A DNA stretch of 64,000 nucleotides from Saprospiraceae bacterium (GTDB lineage: Bacteria; Bacteroidota; Bacteroidia; Chitinophagales; Saprospiraceae). How positions within the stretch are numbered: the stretch's first letter is position 1; every line of letters starts with the position of its first letter. The notes below the pieces were generated by a model. It did not search any database. It saw only the letters and a program-made list of their open reading frames with translations, and was not told the DNA's origin. Both the position numbers and the translations under genes were made by a program. The stretch spans positions 62,001-126,000 of the forward strand of contig JADKKF010000002.1 of NCBI GenBank assembly GCA_016720635.1, given 5' to 3'. This document shows, one piece after another, positions 8,353-17,290 of the stretch.

Positions 8353-10146
8353 TTAGGCCATGAGGATTCCTCCTGTTTCGATCAAATGGTCTGCGATGCG
8401 GCGTCTGGCGCTGATTGAGTCAAATGGCTCGGTCGTGGTAAAACGCTTTAGGCCCATTTGCATGATTTTCATCATGTCTCCGCTGGCAAAATAGTTGATG
8501 GCTTCTCGTCCGCTTTTGGCGATGTCCTCGATGCTGGAATACGTATAGACTTTCACACAATCCGTGCTGATGGATTTTATATGGGCGGGGGCATCTGATT
8601 GTAGGATCTGTTGGGCTCTTTCAAGAGAGCTTTCAGCGGTGTAGAGTCCGATCAACATATCGGCAACATCCATCATCACCTCTTGCTCGTTTTCGATTTC
8701 GGTGGTATATTTCTGAACTGCGGCGCCAGCGACCATCAGGATGGCCTTTTTGGCATTCGCAATGTATTTCTTTTCATTGTGGAATGTGTCGTCTGGGTTT
8801 GGGGTATCAAATCCAGCGAAACTAGTGAGTTCTTTTTGGACTGCAAGTGCCGGTGTCATGATGTCGATCGTGCCTTTAAGAGCTTTTTTGAGCAACATGC
8901 CGACCAAAAGGAGGCGATTGATCTCGTTGGTTCCTTCAAAAATCCTATTAATACGAGCATCCCTGAAAGCTCTAGCGGCTGGATACTCTTCGCTAAATCC
9001 GCTACCACCGTGTATTTGGACGTTTTCATCGACAACATAATCAAGGGTCTCGGAACCATGTACCTTGAGGATAGCACATTCGATGGCGTATTCTTCGGCG
9101 GCTTCAAGTTTGGCCTGAGGCTTTGATTTGCCTGCGGCTACGAGTTCAGATATTTTATTGGTTATGAGTCCAGATGTTTTGTAAGTGGCTGATTCACAGG
9201 CGAATGTCCTAATGGCCATTTCTGCCAACTTGTGTTTGATGGCACCAAAATTGGCAATGGATTGTCCAAATTGGTGTCTGTCGATCGCATAATGCGTAGC
9301 TACTTCAAGGACTGCCTTACAACCTCCCATGACCAACGCGCACAACTTGTATCTACCGATATTCAGTACGTTGAAGGCTATTTTGTGACCTTTGCCGATT
9401 TCGCCAAGGACATTCTCTTTGGGTATTTTGACATTATTAAAAAATACTTGTCTGGTGGATGAGCCCTTGATACCGAGCTTATCTTCCTCAGCGCCAAGGG
9501 TCAATCCTTCAGTATTTTTGTCCACGATGAATCCAGTAAAATCTTTGCCGTCAATCTTAGCGAAGACGATGAACATATCAGCAAAACCACCGTTGGTGAT
9601 CCACATTTTCTGTCCATTTATGATATAATGAGTCCCATCTGGCGACAGATCGGCACGAGTTTTTGCAGCAAGGGCATCAGATCCACTATCGGGCTCTGTC
9701 AAACAGTATGCTGCTTTTATTTGCCCATTTGAAAGGCCAGGCAAATATTTGGTTTTCTGGGCTTCTGTCCCAAAATATAATATCGGCAATGTACCTATCC
9801 CGCTATGAGCGGCAACAGAAACACTAAAAGAATTTGTTTTTCCTAGATTCTCAGCAATTACCGTTTCTGTGTTAAAATCAAGTCCAAGTCCACCATACTC
9901 TTCTGGAATACCAGCTCCCAAAACCCCCAATTCTCCCGCTTCTTCCATCAACTTTGGTGTAAGGCCTGGCTCTTGTTTGTCTATCTTTTGAATATTGGGC
10001 AATATTCTATTCTTAACAAAGTCCTCTATGGCACTTTTGAAAAGAATTTGGTCCTCAGTTAAATCTTCTGGGGTATAGATATCGGCAAAATTCATCGAGT
10101 TTACTAAAAACTCACCGCCTTTCAAATTGGTTAAATTGGTACTCAT
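8353..10146 (-). CDS. Acyl-CoA dehydrogenase, long C-terminal (ACAD9/VLCAD-like) type
   Basis: 597 residues. The enzyme oxidises acyl-CoA to trans-2-enoyl-CoA with FAD, the first step of beta-oxidation. Visible are the N-terminal helical domain (EDQILFKSAIEDFVKNRILP), the FAD/substrate signature AAYCLTEPDSGSDA, WITNGG, and the R-x-x-FG motif (DRHQFGQSIANFGAIKHKLA). QIHGGSGFSEEYP and the catalytic-base region RIFEGTNEINR are also present. The extra 150-170 residues after the dehydrogenase core match the C-terminal helical domain of VLCAD/ACAD9-like enzymes. It lies 30 bases downstream of the interrupted TetR gene and carries a sequence shared with the tetR leader 15-28 bases before its start, so it is probably repressed by that regulator or a paralogue. 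Confidence 0.95.
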   Translation of the reverse strand: MSTNLTNLKGGEFLVNSMNFADIYTPEDLTEDQILFKSAIEDFVKNRILPNIQKIDKQEPGLTPKLMEEAGELGVLGAGIPEEYGGLGLDFNTETVIAENLGKTNSFSVSVAAHSGIGTLPILYFGTEAQKTKYLPGLSNGQIKAAYCLTEPDSGSDALAAKTRADLSPDGTHYIINGQKMWITNGGFADMFIVFAKIDGKDFTGFIVDKNTEGLTLGAEEDKLGIKGSSTRQVFFNNVKIPKENVLGEIGKGHKIAFNVLNIGRYKLCALVMGGCKAVLEVATHYAIDRHQFGQSIANFGAIKHKLAEMAIRTFACESATYKTSGLITNKISELVAAGKSKPQAKLEAAEEYAIECAILKVHGSETLDYVVDENVQIHGGSGFSEEYPAARAFRDARINRIFEGTNEINRLLLVGMLLKKALKGTIDIMTPALAVQKELTSFAGFDTPNPDDTFHNEKKYIANAKKAILMVAGAAVQKYTTEIENEQEVMMDVADMLIGLYTAESSLERAQQILQSDAPAHIKSISTDCVKVYTYSSIEDIAKSGREAINYFASGDMMKIMQMGLKRFTTTEPFDSISARRRIADHLIETGGILMA

Positions 10147-10160
10147 AATTTATATTTTAT

Positions 10161-10178
10161 AAAACAAACGATTGGTTT
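10161..10178. promoter_or_regulatory. Putative TetR operator upstream of the acyl-CoA dehydrogenase
   Basis: The 14-mer AAAACAAACGATTG at 10161-10174 followed by GTTT is repeated exactly in the leader of the tetR gene at 10771-10784. Here the half-sites read AAAC-gattg-GTTT. It lies 15-32 bases before the start codon and overlaps the last codon of the tetR frame. Operator function is inferred from position and duplication only. Confidence 0.55.
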
Positions 10179-10734
10179 AATCTAATCTTTTAAGTAATCT
10201 TTTCATGGTGTTTTTCAAGTATTGGTCCGTATTGAACAATCTGCAGAGCATCAGCGAGCCCTCTATTTCAGCCACTGCTCTTTCGGCCAATTCTTCAGAT
10301 TCTTCCAGTGGATGGACTGTATTATAAATGGTCTATACAGCGTGAAAAAAATCAAGGAAGAAATACCGAATAATCTCTGCAAACTCGGGACTCATCACGG
10401 CGGACTCGACGCCGATATTGCCAATAAAAGTCCCATCTTCTTTGTACAAAAAAACGTGCGAAGCACTTTCGAAAAGCTTTGACATGCGCTCTTTTGGGCT
10501 CCATTGGTCGTTGTAAGCGTGAGAAAACACATTTGACTTGAAATAGTCGTGTACCGAGATGATTACCTTTTTCATCAAGTCCTCTTTAGAGGTAAAATAG
10601 TGATAAAGGCTACCCTTCAAAAGCCCTGAAGATTTGGCGATTTCAGCCATGGAGGTATTGAAGTAGCTTTGCTTCCTAAAAAGCTTTAAAGCGCTCTTTA
10701 TAATTTGCTGTTCATCTGTCTTTACCAGTGGCAT
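10177..10734 (-). pseudogene. TetR/AcrR family regulator interrupted by an in-frame TAG
   Basis: The N-terminal helix-turn-helix is intact (KTDEQQIIKSALKLFRKQSY, SMAEIAKSSGLLKGSLYHYF, TSKEDLM). Reading stops at a TAG at 10333-10335, after 133 codons. The same frame continues without interruption for another 51 codons to a TAA at 10177-10179. That extension reads TIYNTVHPLEESEELAERAV, then EIEGSLMLCRLFNTDQYLK and a basic end, which is exactly how TetR C-termini look. The restored protein would be 185 residues, the normal family length. A single C-to-T change (CAG to TAG) would explain it. This is a recent pseudogene, a truncated but DNA-binding product, or a base-call error. Likely fatty-acid or acyl-CoA-responsive, by neighbour. 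Confidence 0.85.
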
Positions 10735-10770
10735 TGAAAACTATTTTCACCAAAGGTAATAACATTTTCT

Positions 10771-10790
10771 AAAACAAACGATTGTTTGGT
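10771..10790. promoter_or_regulatory. Putative TetR autoregulatory operator
   Basis: CAAAC-gatt-GTTTG forms an imperfect palindrome inside AAAACAAACGATTGTTTGGT, 37-56 bases before the tetR start. The left 14 bases recur exactly before the acyl-CoA dehydrogenase. An operator of this size, duplicated at a regulator and its neighbour, is typical of TetR autoregulation. Confidence 0.6.
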
Positions 10791-10807
10791 AAATATTTTT
10801 TTAGTTT

Positions 10808-11740
10808 TTAACAATCTTGGACGATAAAAAATCCATCACTTCCCAATTTTTGGTACAAAGGCATGAGGATTCTTCCATCCATGGGGGATAGAACTTTACC
10901 CTTTTTGTCATCTGCAAGGTGTTCGGATTTCTTGATGGGCTGAAAATTTGTGTAGCCTGGTTTCATTACGAATTCATCTGTGCTGGTAATTGGATGGTGA
11001 TAGACCACCTTTGTAACTTTTGGCAAGTTGGTTGAAAACTCGCTCAGGATGTTATCATGCTGGTTTTCTACGTCGCTGGATTTTACACTACCGACAGCTT
11101 TCATGCACGATACAATGGCTGCGATGGCGCGATTGATGGACAGTGCTTCAGCGTGCTGTCCTGATTCAAAACAAATGGAGATTGTTTTTACGCCTAAATT
11201 TTTAGTATTGAAGAAATGCAGTGTAGTACCAGACACACCTTCTAGGAGCCCACGTACAACGGGTGCTGTGATCGCTTGTGCCACTTGGATGCTTTCGGGG
11301 TCTTCTGGCGTAATGGAATAGATCCCTCCGTATGCTGAAGTTGTATGAAGGTCAAGGAAAACCAAAAGCTCTGGTTGGTAGGCCTGGATTTCCATATTTA
11401 CAGCTACCCAAAGTTCTTTAACTTCTTGATCCTCAGGATCCAAATCCTTTTCTGGGGTGTGGAATATTCGATCGAGATTTTGGTAGTTCCACTGCCGATT
11501 TATGTCCTTAACTAGAAATCTCACATCCTTTTTGCTGGCTTTAACGTTGCCGACCATGCCTACAAATCTCCCATTAAATTCAAATTCTGGATTGGTGATA
11601 GGTTCTACCTCTAACATCATTTGCATCAATTCGATGGCTTTGATACCAGCATGTTCATTACCATGCATTCCTGCCACACACAAAAATAGAGGACCTTTAT
11701 TTTTACCAGTAAACTCTGCAATTTTTCTTTTTAGTTTCAT
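10808..11740 (-). CDS. Succinylglutamate desuccinylase/aspartoacylase family (M14-like) protein
   Basis: 310 residues, cytoplasmic. Zinc-site motifs are present: CVAGMHGNEHAGIKAIELM gives H-x2-E, and LLVFLDLHTTSAYGG gives the third ligand His. KDINRQWN resembles the substrate-binding N-R pair of this fold. The family hydrolyses N-acyl amino acids such as N-acetylaspartate or N-succinylglutamate. No arginine-succinyltransferase genes are nearby, so the substrate is open. Downstream of alkA on the same strand with a 20-base gap, so the two may be co-transcribed. Confidence 0.85.
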   Translation of the reverse strand: MKLKRKIAEFTGKNKGPLFLCVAGMHGNEHAGIKAIELMQMMLEVEPITNPEFEFNGRFVGMVGNVKASKKDVRFLVKDINRQWNYQNLDRIFHTPEKDLDPEDQEVKELWVAVNMEIQAYQPELLVFLDLHTTSAYGGIYSITPEDPESIQVAQAITAPVVRGLLEGVSGTTLHFFNTKNLGVKTISICFESGQHAEALSINRAIAAIVSCMKAVGSVKSSDVENQHDNILSEFSTNLPKVTKVVYHHPITSTDEFVMKPGYTNFQPIKKSEHLADDKKGKVLSPMDGRILMPLYQKLGSDGFFIVQDC

Positions 11741-11760
11741 TTAAATTAAATATTAATTTG

Positions 11761-12390
11761 TCAAATAACATATTTTTTATCTCGCCAACTCCATAGGTAA
11801 AGAGAAGCTACTGTTTTATGAGGAACCCAATTTTCGGCATAAGCCATTAATTGATTTTTTTGTTCTTTCAAGGTTAATTCTTCAAGACTTAGGAGTTTTA
11901 CTCCGCTTTGAAGTATGGCCAAATCATTTATCGGGAAAACATTGGTTCTGAGGAGGTTAAAAATTAACAACATTTGGACAGTCCATTCGCCGACTCCTTT
12001 GATTTTGGTTAGCTCACCAATGATTTCTTCGTCTTTCATGCTATGCATGTCATCGCCGATGGTTTTATTTTGTGTAAAATATTCTCCAATACTTCTTAGG
12101 TAATTCATTTTTTGATTGGAAATTCCTGAGTTTTTATAGTCGATTTCTGACATATCCATCAAAATGCTTGTAAGAGGCATGTTTTGAGGAATGTTTGCAA
12201 AAAACTTTTTCTTTATTGCACTGGCTGAAGCCGTAGATAATTGCTGCCCAATGATGGCATGAACTAGTGCTTCGAGGATTGGCATCGAGTTGGGTTGTAT
12301 ATCTGGTCTAGGTAGTTTTTGCACCAAATTTGACATTATTGGGTCTTTTTCTAAAAAAGACTTCGCCACTTCAAAATTTAATTGGTACAT
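11761..12390 (-). CDS. DNA-3-methyladenine glycosylase II-type (AlkA-like, HhH-GPD)
   Basis: 209 residues, matching the core of AlkA without its N-terminal beta domain. Motifs: HAIIGQQLSTASASAIKKKF (the conserved IIxQQ-S helix), the helix-hairpin-helix region LTKIKGVGEWTVQMLLIFNL, and INDLAILQSG carrying the catalytic Asp. The C-terminal NWVPHKTVASLYLWSWRDKK is the family's closing helix. It would excise alkylated purines from DNA. Leads a short minus-strand unit with the M14-like gene and is divergent from the subtilase at 12516. Confidence 0.9.
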   Translation of the reverse strand: MYQLNFEVAKSFLEKDPIMSNLVQKLPRPDIQPNSMPILEALVHAIIGQQLSTASASAIKKKFFANIPQNMPLTSILMDMSEIDYKNSGISNQKMNYLRSIGEYFTQNKTIGDDMHSMKDEEIIGELTKIKGVGEWTVQMLLIFNLLRTNVFPINDLAILQSGVKLLSLEELTLKEQKNQLMAYAENWVPHKTVASLYLWSWRDKKYVI

Positions 12391-12515
12391 TTTAATATCT
12401 TGATAAATAAATGTTTGTTCTCAATTGATACCTTTGCTAAAATTGTAAATTTAAAAGAAAAATATCATTAAAAGGTTATTTTGCCTGTTTTGAATGATTA
12501 AAAAAGCTAAAAATT

Positions 12516-14291
12516 ATGTACAAATTTTGTTGGTCTATATGTTTGAGCGCAGCCTTGTCTTTCTTGATTCAACTGGAATCATATGGTCAATCTTTTGAAA
12601 AAATAGACCCTTTGATCCATCAGATTTTAGAGGCCAAACACGAGTGTGATTTCTTTGTAATTTTAAAAAACAAAAACCCTCAGGTTTTACAAACAAACAT
12701 TCTTTGGACCAAGGAACAAAAGGCAAATTATGTTTATAACTGGTTGGTTTCCAGTGCCAAATTATCACAGGCTTCCATCATTGATTTTTGCAATGAAAGA
12801 AATATCAAATTCAAATCCTTCTTTCTAATCAACGGAATTCTAGTAAAAGGCGATGCCAAATTATTGGATGCGATGAGTCAAAGGTCAGATGTCCTATCCA
12901 TCAGATATAACGTCAAAAGCTCATTGGAATTTGGCCAAGATCCCTGGGATGAAAACTCTATGGAACTACGAAGCGAGCCTACATGGGGCATCATCAAAAT
13001 TGGTTCTAATACGGTATGGGCTCAGGGATTTAAAGGCAAGGGCGTGACCATAGGTGGCGCAGATACAGGTATCGAATGGACGCATCCAGCCATCCAGCCC
13101 AATTATAGAGGATACGATCAAAACACGAATCTGGCCAATCACTCCTACAATTGGCACGATGCCATTCATGAAATCCATCCTTTAAACCAACCAAATTCAA
13201 CCAATCCTTGCGGACTATCGACCAAATCTCCTTGTGATGATAATAACCACGGCACCCATACCGTAGGAACATTTTCTGGGCTAGAAGGAGACCAAAACCT
13301 TATCGGAGTAGCTCCTGAATCGAAATGGATAGGATGCCGAAACATGGAGCGAGGATATGGTTCTATGGCAAGCTATATTGAATGTTTTGAATTTTTTATG
13401 GCACCCACTGACACAAATAACTTGAACCCGAAACCCTATTTGGCTCCTCATGTAATCAACAATAGCTGGAGTTGCCCCGAAATTGAGGGATGTAATCTTA
13501 CAAACTTTCAAACTATGACAGAGGCCATAGATCGGTTAAAGCAAGCTGGTATCGTAGTGGTGGTTTCAGCGGGGAATGATGGAGGGCAATGTGGAAGCAT
13601 TAATACCGTCCCTGCAATGGTCGAAAACGCATTCAGTGTTGGGGCGATAAAGCAAAATGATACCATCGCTTCTTTTAGTAGTTGGGGGCCGATTTTGATT
13701 GATGGTTCAAATCGCATCAAGCCCAATATTGCCGCCCCTGGTGTAGGAGTTCGATCATGTATCAGAAATAATGGATATGCCAATTTCAATGGAACCAGTA
13801 TGGCAGGTCCACACGTAGCAGGAGCTGTGGCGTTGCTTATTTCATCAAATATAAAGCTAAGTGGCCGAGTAGAATTGATCGAAGAGATATTGGAAAAATC
13901 TGCTAGACCCATGTTTCACCCATCTTATTCGTGCAGCATATCTTCGGGCACTGTTATCCCAAATCCCATATATGGATACGGAATATTGGACATAGAAAAA
14001 GCTATCCAAATGGCTAAAAGCATTGATTTAAGCAATAGCCCAGAAGCTTCGATTGTTAATATTTTCCCCAATCCAACGAGTGATTATATAGAAGTTCTTA
14101 CAAGGTGGTTTGGTGGTGAAACGAAATTTGAAATTTTCAGCATAGATGGCAAGCGAGTATTGTCGAATAGGTTTGAGATAAACAACTATCAAATCAGCAC
14201 TTTAGACTTGCGTGGGCTGGCATCAGGAACGTATATATTGAAGGTTTATAATGAAAAATCAACTTTTTATAACAAGCTGATAAAAATATAA
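12516..14291 (+). CDS. Subtilisin-like S8 serine protease with T9SS sorting domain
   Basis: 591 residues. Signal peptide (SICLSAALSFLIQLESYG), then an inhibitor-like propeptide (about residues 25-150), then the S8 catalytic domain. The triad is visible: Asp in TIGGADTGIEW (about residue 183), His in DDNNHGTHTVGTF (about 245) and Ser in NFNGTSMAGPHVAGAVALL (about 428). The oxyanion Asn lies in VVVSAGNDGG. The C-terminal 75 residues form a T9SS type A sorting domain with the NIFPNPTSDYIEV strand, ending FYNKLIKI. It should be secreted across the outer membrane and anchored or released by the T9SS, acting as an extracellular protease. Stand-alone gene with its own promoter region between it and alkA. 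Confidence 0.95.
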   Translation: MYKFCWSICLSAALSFLIQLESYGQSFEKIDPLIHQILEAKHECDFFVILKNKNPQVLQTNILWTKEQKANYVYNWLVSSAKLSQASIIDFCNERNIKFKSFFLINGILVKGDAKLLDAMSQRSDVLSIRYNVKSSLEFGQDPWDENSMELRSEPTWGIIKIGSNTVWAQGFKGKGVTIGGADTGIEWTHPAIQPNYRGYDQNTNLANHSYNWHDAIHEIHPLNQPNSTNPCGLSTKSPCDDNNHGTHTVGTFSGLEGDQNLIGVAPESKWIGCRNMERGYGSMASYIECFEFFMAPTDTNNLNPKPYLAPHVINNSWSCPEIEGCNLTNFQTMTEAIDRLKQAGIVVVVSAGNDGGQCGSINTVPAMVENAFSVGAIKQNDTIASFSSWGPILIDGSNRIKPNIAAPGVGVRSCIRNNGYANFNGTSMAGPHVAGAVALLISSNIKLSGRVELIEEILEKSARPMFHPSYSCSISSGTVIPNPIYGYGILDIEKAIQMAKSIDLSNSPEASIVNIFPNPTSDYIEVLTRWFGGETKFEIFSIDGKRVLSNRFEINNYQISTLDLRGLASGTYILKVYNEKSTFYNKLIKI

Positions 14292-14307
14292 ATTTGTGAA
14301 AAAAACG

Positions 14308-14640
14308 TTAAACAGCAAAGCTTTCGCCACAAGCACAAGCCCTTGCTGCATTCGGATTGTTAAAAATAAAGCCTTTGCCATCCAATCCACTTGAAAACTC
14401 TAGGGTTGTATTGCACAAATAAAGAAAACTTTTTAAATCAGTTACGACTTTGATTTCATTGTCAAGGAATTCTTGATCGTTTGGTTTTATCTCATTGTCA
14501 AAATCTAGCTTATAGGTAAGCCCGCTGCAGCCTCCGCTGGTTACCGATACTCTGACAAAATATTTCGAGTCAAGGTTTTGGGCTTTCATTATCTCGCCGA
14601 GTTTTGTCTTCGCTGAATCTGCTACGAAAATCATCTTCAC
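14308..14640 (-). CDS. Iron-sulfur cluster assembly protein, IscA/ErpA (HesB) family
   Basis: 110 residues with the three A-type carrier cysteines: one in VTSGGCSGLTYKLDF and two in the C-terminal ARACACGESFAV (C-x-C-G). These bind or pass Fe-S clusters to client enzymes. Length is typical. The other isc genes (iscS, iscU) are about 11 kb away in this window rather than adjacent. Start could be the first or the third codon (MKM); the first is taken. Confidence 0.93.
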   Translation of the reverse strand: MKMIFVADSAKTKLGEIMKAQNLDSKYFVRVSVTSGGCSGLTYKLDFDNEIKPNDQEFLDNEIKVVTDLKSFLYLCNTTLEFSSGLDGKGFIFNNPNAARACACGESFAV

Positions 14641-14794
14641 TAAATTTTTTGTTATAACAAAATTGATACTCGATTGGTTCGGTTTGATTTAGAATGTGAT
14701 TTAGGAGAATTTAAACACATTGATCTTCGAAGTAGTTTTTTTGTTCATGAAAAAGGTTTTTTAATAAGAATAAACCAGTAAGTTGTTGCACTTT

Positions 14795-15496
14795 TCAGGC
14801 TGCAGTCTTCAATTTTTTTTGAAATATCTTAAAAAAATAAATGGTAAGCAGAAACTGGCTATAGCCATAAACGGCATCTTCTATGGGAATGGTGATCATC
14901 CGAATTCCTAAAAATTCATCGGGATTGTAATTCACTATCGGGGAGCTTAGCCCCGTACCTGTAAGGATCCCATTCACCGGAAAAAAACCCAACATCAAGA
15001 CCGAAAACGTTAAAGATGCCTGGCCGATCCATTCGACTTTTACCACAAAATGCAAATATATCAATGTTGCGATGGTGATTAAGGCAGTTACAAAAGTATA
15101 TAATCTGTCCGGATACAATAAAGCCACGACCCCACAAACGATTACACTTATGAAAACGATAAGATTATTAAAAGCACTGACCCAGCTCCAATTAAAGAAT
15201 TTATCAATGCAATAATAAGTAAAAACGCATGAGAATGGGATGCAGTAAAAAAAAAGCCATTCTTCTATGGGTAATCCACCCAAAGTCAAACCTGTTGTAT
15301 AATCTAAATTGAACCACCAGACACCCACTTTTGTAAACCAAATATCCCAAGCAATAAATACGGAAGCTACCACAGTGCAAGCCAATATAAATGCCTTAAA
15401 ATGCTTGTAGAATTGAATCCTGCGGTCAAAAGAGGCAATAAAACAAACAATGACCGTAAAAAAATCAATTAGTAAATAAGTTCCGTGTTGCAACAT
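14795..15496 (-). CDS. crtY: Lycopene beta-cyclase, fused CrtYc-CrtYd type
   Basis: 233 residues with six to seven transmembrane helices. The protein is two copies of the short lycopene cyclase domain. The first carries LTLGGLPIEEWLFFYCIPFS with the essential P-x-E-E motif. The second carries MITIPIEDAVYGYSQFLLTI with P-x-E-D. In actinobacteria the two halves are separate subunits (CrtYc, CrtYd); the fused form occurs in Bacteroidota and archaea. It closes both ends of lycopene to beta-carotene rings in the inner membrane. Last gene of the carotenoid operon, 9 bases after crtZ. Confidence 0.9.
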   Translation of the reverse strand: MLQHGTYLLIDFFTVIVCFIASFDRRIQFYKHFKAFILACTVVASVFIAWDIWFTKVGVWWFNLDYTTGLTLGGLPIEEWLFFYCIPFSCVFTYYCIDKFFNWSWVSAFNNLIVFISVIVCGVVALLYPDRLYTFVTALITIATLIYLHFVVKVEWIGQASLTFSVLMLGFFPVNGILTGTGLSSPIVNYNPDEFLGIRMITIPIEDAVYGYSQFLLTIYFFKIFQKKLKTAA

Positions 15497-15505
15497 TGGT
15501 TTTTA

Positions 15506-15949
15506 TTAAAAAAACATTTTAAAATATTTGACCGGGACCCACAAAAAGCCGAAACATTCTCCTTCCTCCTTGCCCAAATGTTTGTGGTGTTGTTTGTGGG
15601 CTCTTCTGATGGCTTGTAGATAGGGATTTTCTGTGTTTTTTAGAAAGTTAATCCTTTGATGGATAAAAATATCATGAACAAAAAAATACGCCATTCCGTA
15701 AAACGTGATACCCAATCCGATGAAAAATTGAAAATTAAAGCCATTTTGCGCCCCTAAAAACATCAAAGTGATGGCAGGTATCGCAAATATGAAAAAAAAC
15801 CAATCGTTTCTCTCGAAAGGTCCATCGTTGCTGTGATCGTGATGGTCTCTGTGAAGCACCCATAGAAATCCGTGCATAACGTACTTGTGTATGACCCATG
15901 TTGCGCCTTCCATAAGTATAAAAGTGGTGAGTACAATGATCAAATTCAT
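15506..15949 (-). CDS. crtZ: Beta-carotene hydroxylase CrtZ
   Basis: 147 residues, membrane protein of the fatty-acid-hydroxylase superfamily. All four di-iron His clusters are visible: HKYVMHG, HRDHHDHS, HDIFIHQR and RRAHKQHHKH. It adds 3- and 3'-hydroxyl groups to beta-carotene, giving zeaxanthin. Between the unknown gene at 15960 and crtY, with gaps of about 10 bases on either side, so firmly within the operon. Confidence 0.95.
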   Translation of the reverse strand: MNLIIVLTTFILMEGATWVIHKYVMHGFLWVLHRDHHDHSNDGPFERNDWFFFIFAIPAITLMFLGAQNGFNFQFFIGLGITFYGMAYFFVHDIFIHQRINFLKNTENPYLQAIRRAHKQHHKHLGKEEGECFGFLWVPVKYFKMFF

Positions 15950-15959
15950 ATATTTTTCT

Positions 15960-16415
15960 TTAAATAATTTTTAGACACATTTGCTTCAAAGCAGCGGAAC
16001 TTACTTTGTTCAAATTGTTTTTTATGAATAATTTATCGGTATCAATATGGCTGTTATATCCTAGAAATGAGGGGCAATTTTTTTGGATGGACAACCTAAT
16101 AAATCGAAGTTCGACATTTTCTGGTTCTGATTTTATTGCCTTTTCGATATTTTTTTTTCCTTTGCTGAATGTACTGAGTTTTGAGATGGGGTTAGATGTG
16201 TATTTTGCCCAAATGGTTTGAAATGCGCCCAGATATCCCAAGTAAGTGGTATTCGATGTATTTTTAGAAAGCTCCTCGATCATACTTTTACACAAGGTTT
16301 CATTGGAAACTGCCTCATCATAATTGGTCCGAATATATTCTAAATCAACGACAGGAATTTTATCCGTATTTGAAATAAAAAATGTAGCAACCAATACGAA
16401 AACTAACTTAATCAT
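15960..16415 (-). CDS. Hypothetical exported protein inside the carotenoid operon
   Basis: 151 residues with an N-terminal hydrophobic segment (KLVFVLVATFFIS) that looks like a signal peptide or anchor. The remainder is helical, including GYLGAFQTIWAKYTSNPISK and a TPR-like stretch KNIEKAIKSEPENVELRFIR. Its start overlaps the stop of crtB by four bases (ATGA), so translation is coupled to phytoene synthase, and crtZ follows 10 bases later. I do not recognise a family. The tight coupling suggests a role in the pigment pathway, for example as an assembly or membrane-organising factor, but that is inference. Confidence 0.75.
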   Translation of the reverse strand: MIKLVFVLVATFFISNTDKIPVVDLEYIRTNYDEAVSNETLCKSMIEELSKNTSNTTYLGYLGAFQTIWAKYTSNPISKLSTFSKGKKNIEKAIKSEPENVELRFIRLSIQKNCPSFLGYNSHIDTDKLFIKNNLNKVSSAALKQMCLKII

Positions 16416-17248
16416 AAGATCGCCATTTTGTATTGAACATAAGAACTCATCGCTAGAGAAAGTTTTTGACCGTTGGGAATTCTAATCCTTTCTTTCATGA
16501 TTCGCTCGGCTGATATCTTTCTTATTTTATTGAATAATGACAAATAATACTTATAAGCCAAATACACTCCGAATCTTGACGATACGGGCAATTGTTTAAT
16601 TCCCGCCAATGATTCTTTAAATTCTACTGCTATTTCCTCTTCGATTTTACTTTTAACTTCGTTGTTGAATACATTCATCTCTATGGAAGGAAAATATGTA
16701 CGTCCTAAAACATGAAAATCGTCTTTCAGATCTCTCAAGAAATTCACCTTTTGAAATGCCGAGCCTAGCTTCATCGCGTATGGTTTTAGGTGTTCGTATT
16801 GAGCTTTATTGCCATTTACGAAAACTTGCAAACACATCAACCCAACCACTTCAGCGGATCCCAATATGTATTCTTGGTACAATTCTGAATCGTACTCAAC
16901 TTTTTGCAAATCCATCTCCATACTATGCAAAAACTGTTTGATCAGTGCGCGGTCAATTTGATAGGTTCTCACCGTTTCCTGAAAAGATTGAAGGATTGGA
17001 TTCAGCGAAATTCCCTCCTCTATTGCTTGCCAAGTTTGCTCAGTAAATCGCCTCAGAAGAGCTTCCTTGTCGTAATCATGGAAACTGTCCACTATCTCGT
17101 CTGCCAGCCTCACAAAGCCGTAAATTGCGTAAATTGAATGCCTAATGGCGGGTTTTAAAGCTAAGATCCCCAAAGAAAAGCTAGTGCTATACTTTTTGGT
17201 CATAGCTATACTTACCTGATACGAGAGTTCATCAAACAGTTTTTTCAT
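16412..17248 (-). CDS. crtB: Phytoene synthase CrtB
   Basis: 278 residues of the squalene/phytoene synthase family. The first Asp-rich motif is VRLADEIVDSFHDYD and the second is NFLRDLKDDFHVLGRTYFP; both bind Mg2+-diphosphate. It condenses two geranylgeranyl-PP to phytoene at the cytoplasmic membrane. Preceded by crtI with a 42-base gap and overlapping the next gene by four bases. Length is normal. No GGPP synthase gene is in the window, so the substrate comes from elsewhere. Confidence 0.95.
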   Translation of the reverse strand: MKKLFDELSYQVSIAMTKKYSTSFSLGILALKPAIRHSIYAIYGFVRLADEIVDSFHDYDKEALLRRFTEQTWQAIEEGISLNPILQSFQETVRTYQIDRALIKQFLHSMEMDLQKVEYDSELYQEYILGSAEVVGLMCLQVFVNGNKAQYEHLKPYAMKLGSAFQKVNFLRDLKDDFHVLGRTYFPSIEMNVFNNEVKSKIEEEIAVEFKESLAGIKQLPVSSRFGVYLAYKYYLSLFNKIRKISAERIMKERIRIPNGQKLSLAMSSYVQYKMAIL

Positions 17249-17290
17249 TCAAGTTTTTGATTTTGTCGTTATTGATTCGGTTTATATTAT

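Noticed and set aside
8611..9126. Plus-strand frame of 171 codons opposite the acyl-CoA dehydrogenase
   Set aside because: It lies wholly inside a strongly conserved enzyme gene and its translation has no family features.
10183..10332. A separate small gene between tetR and the acyl-CoA dehydrogenase
   Set aside because: The frame is the in-frame continuation of tetR beyond the TAG and reads as its C-terminal domain.
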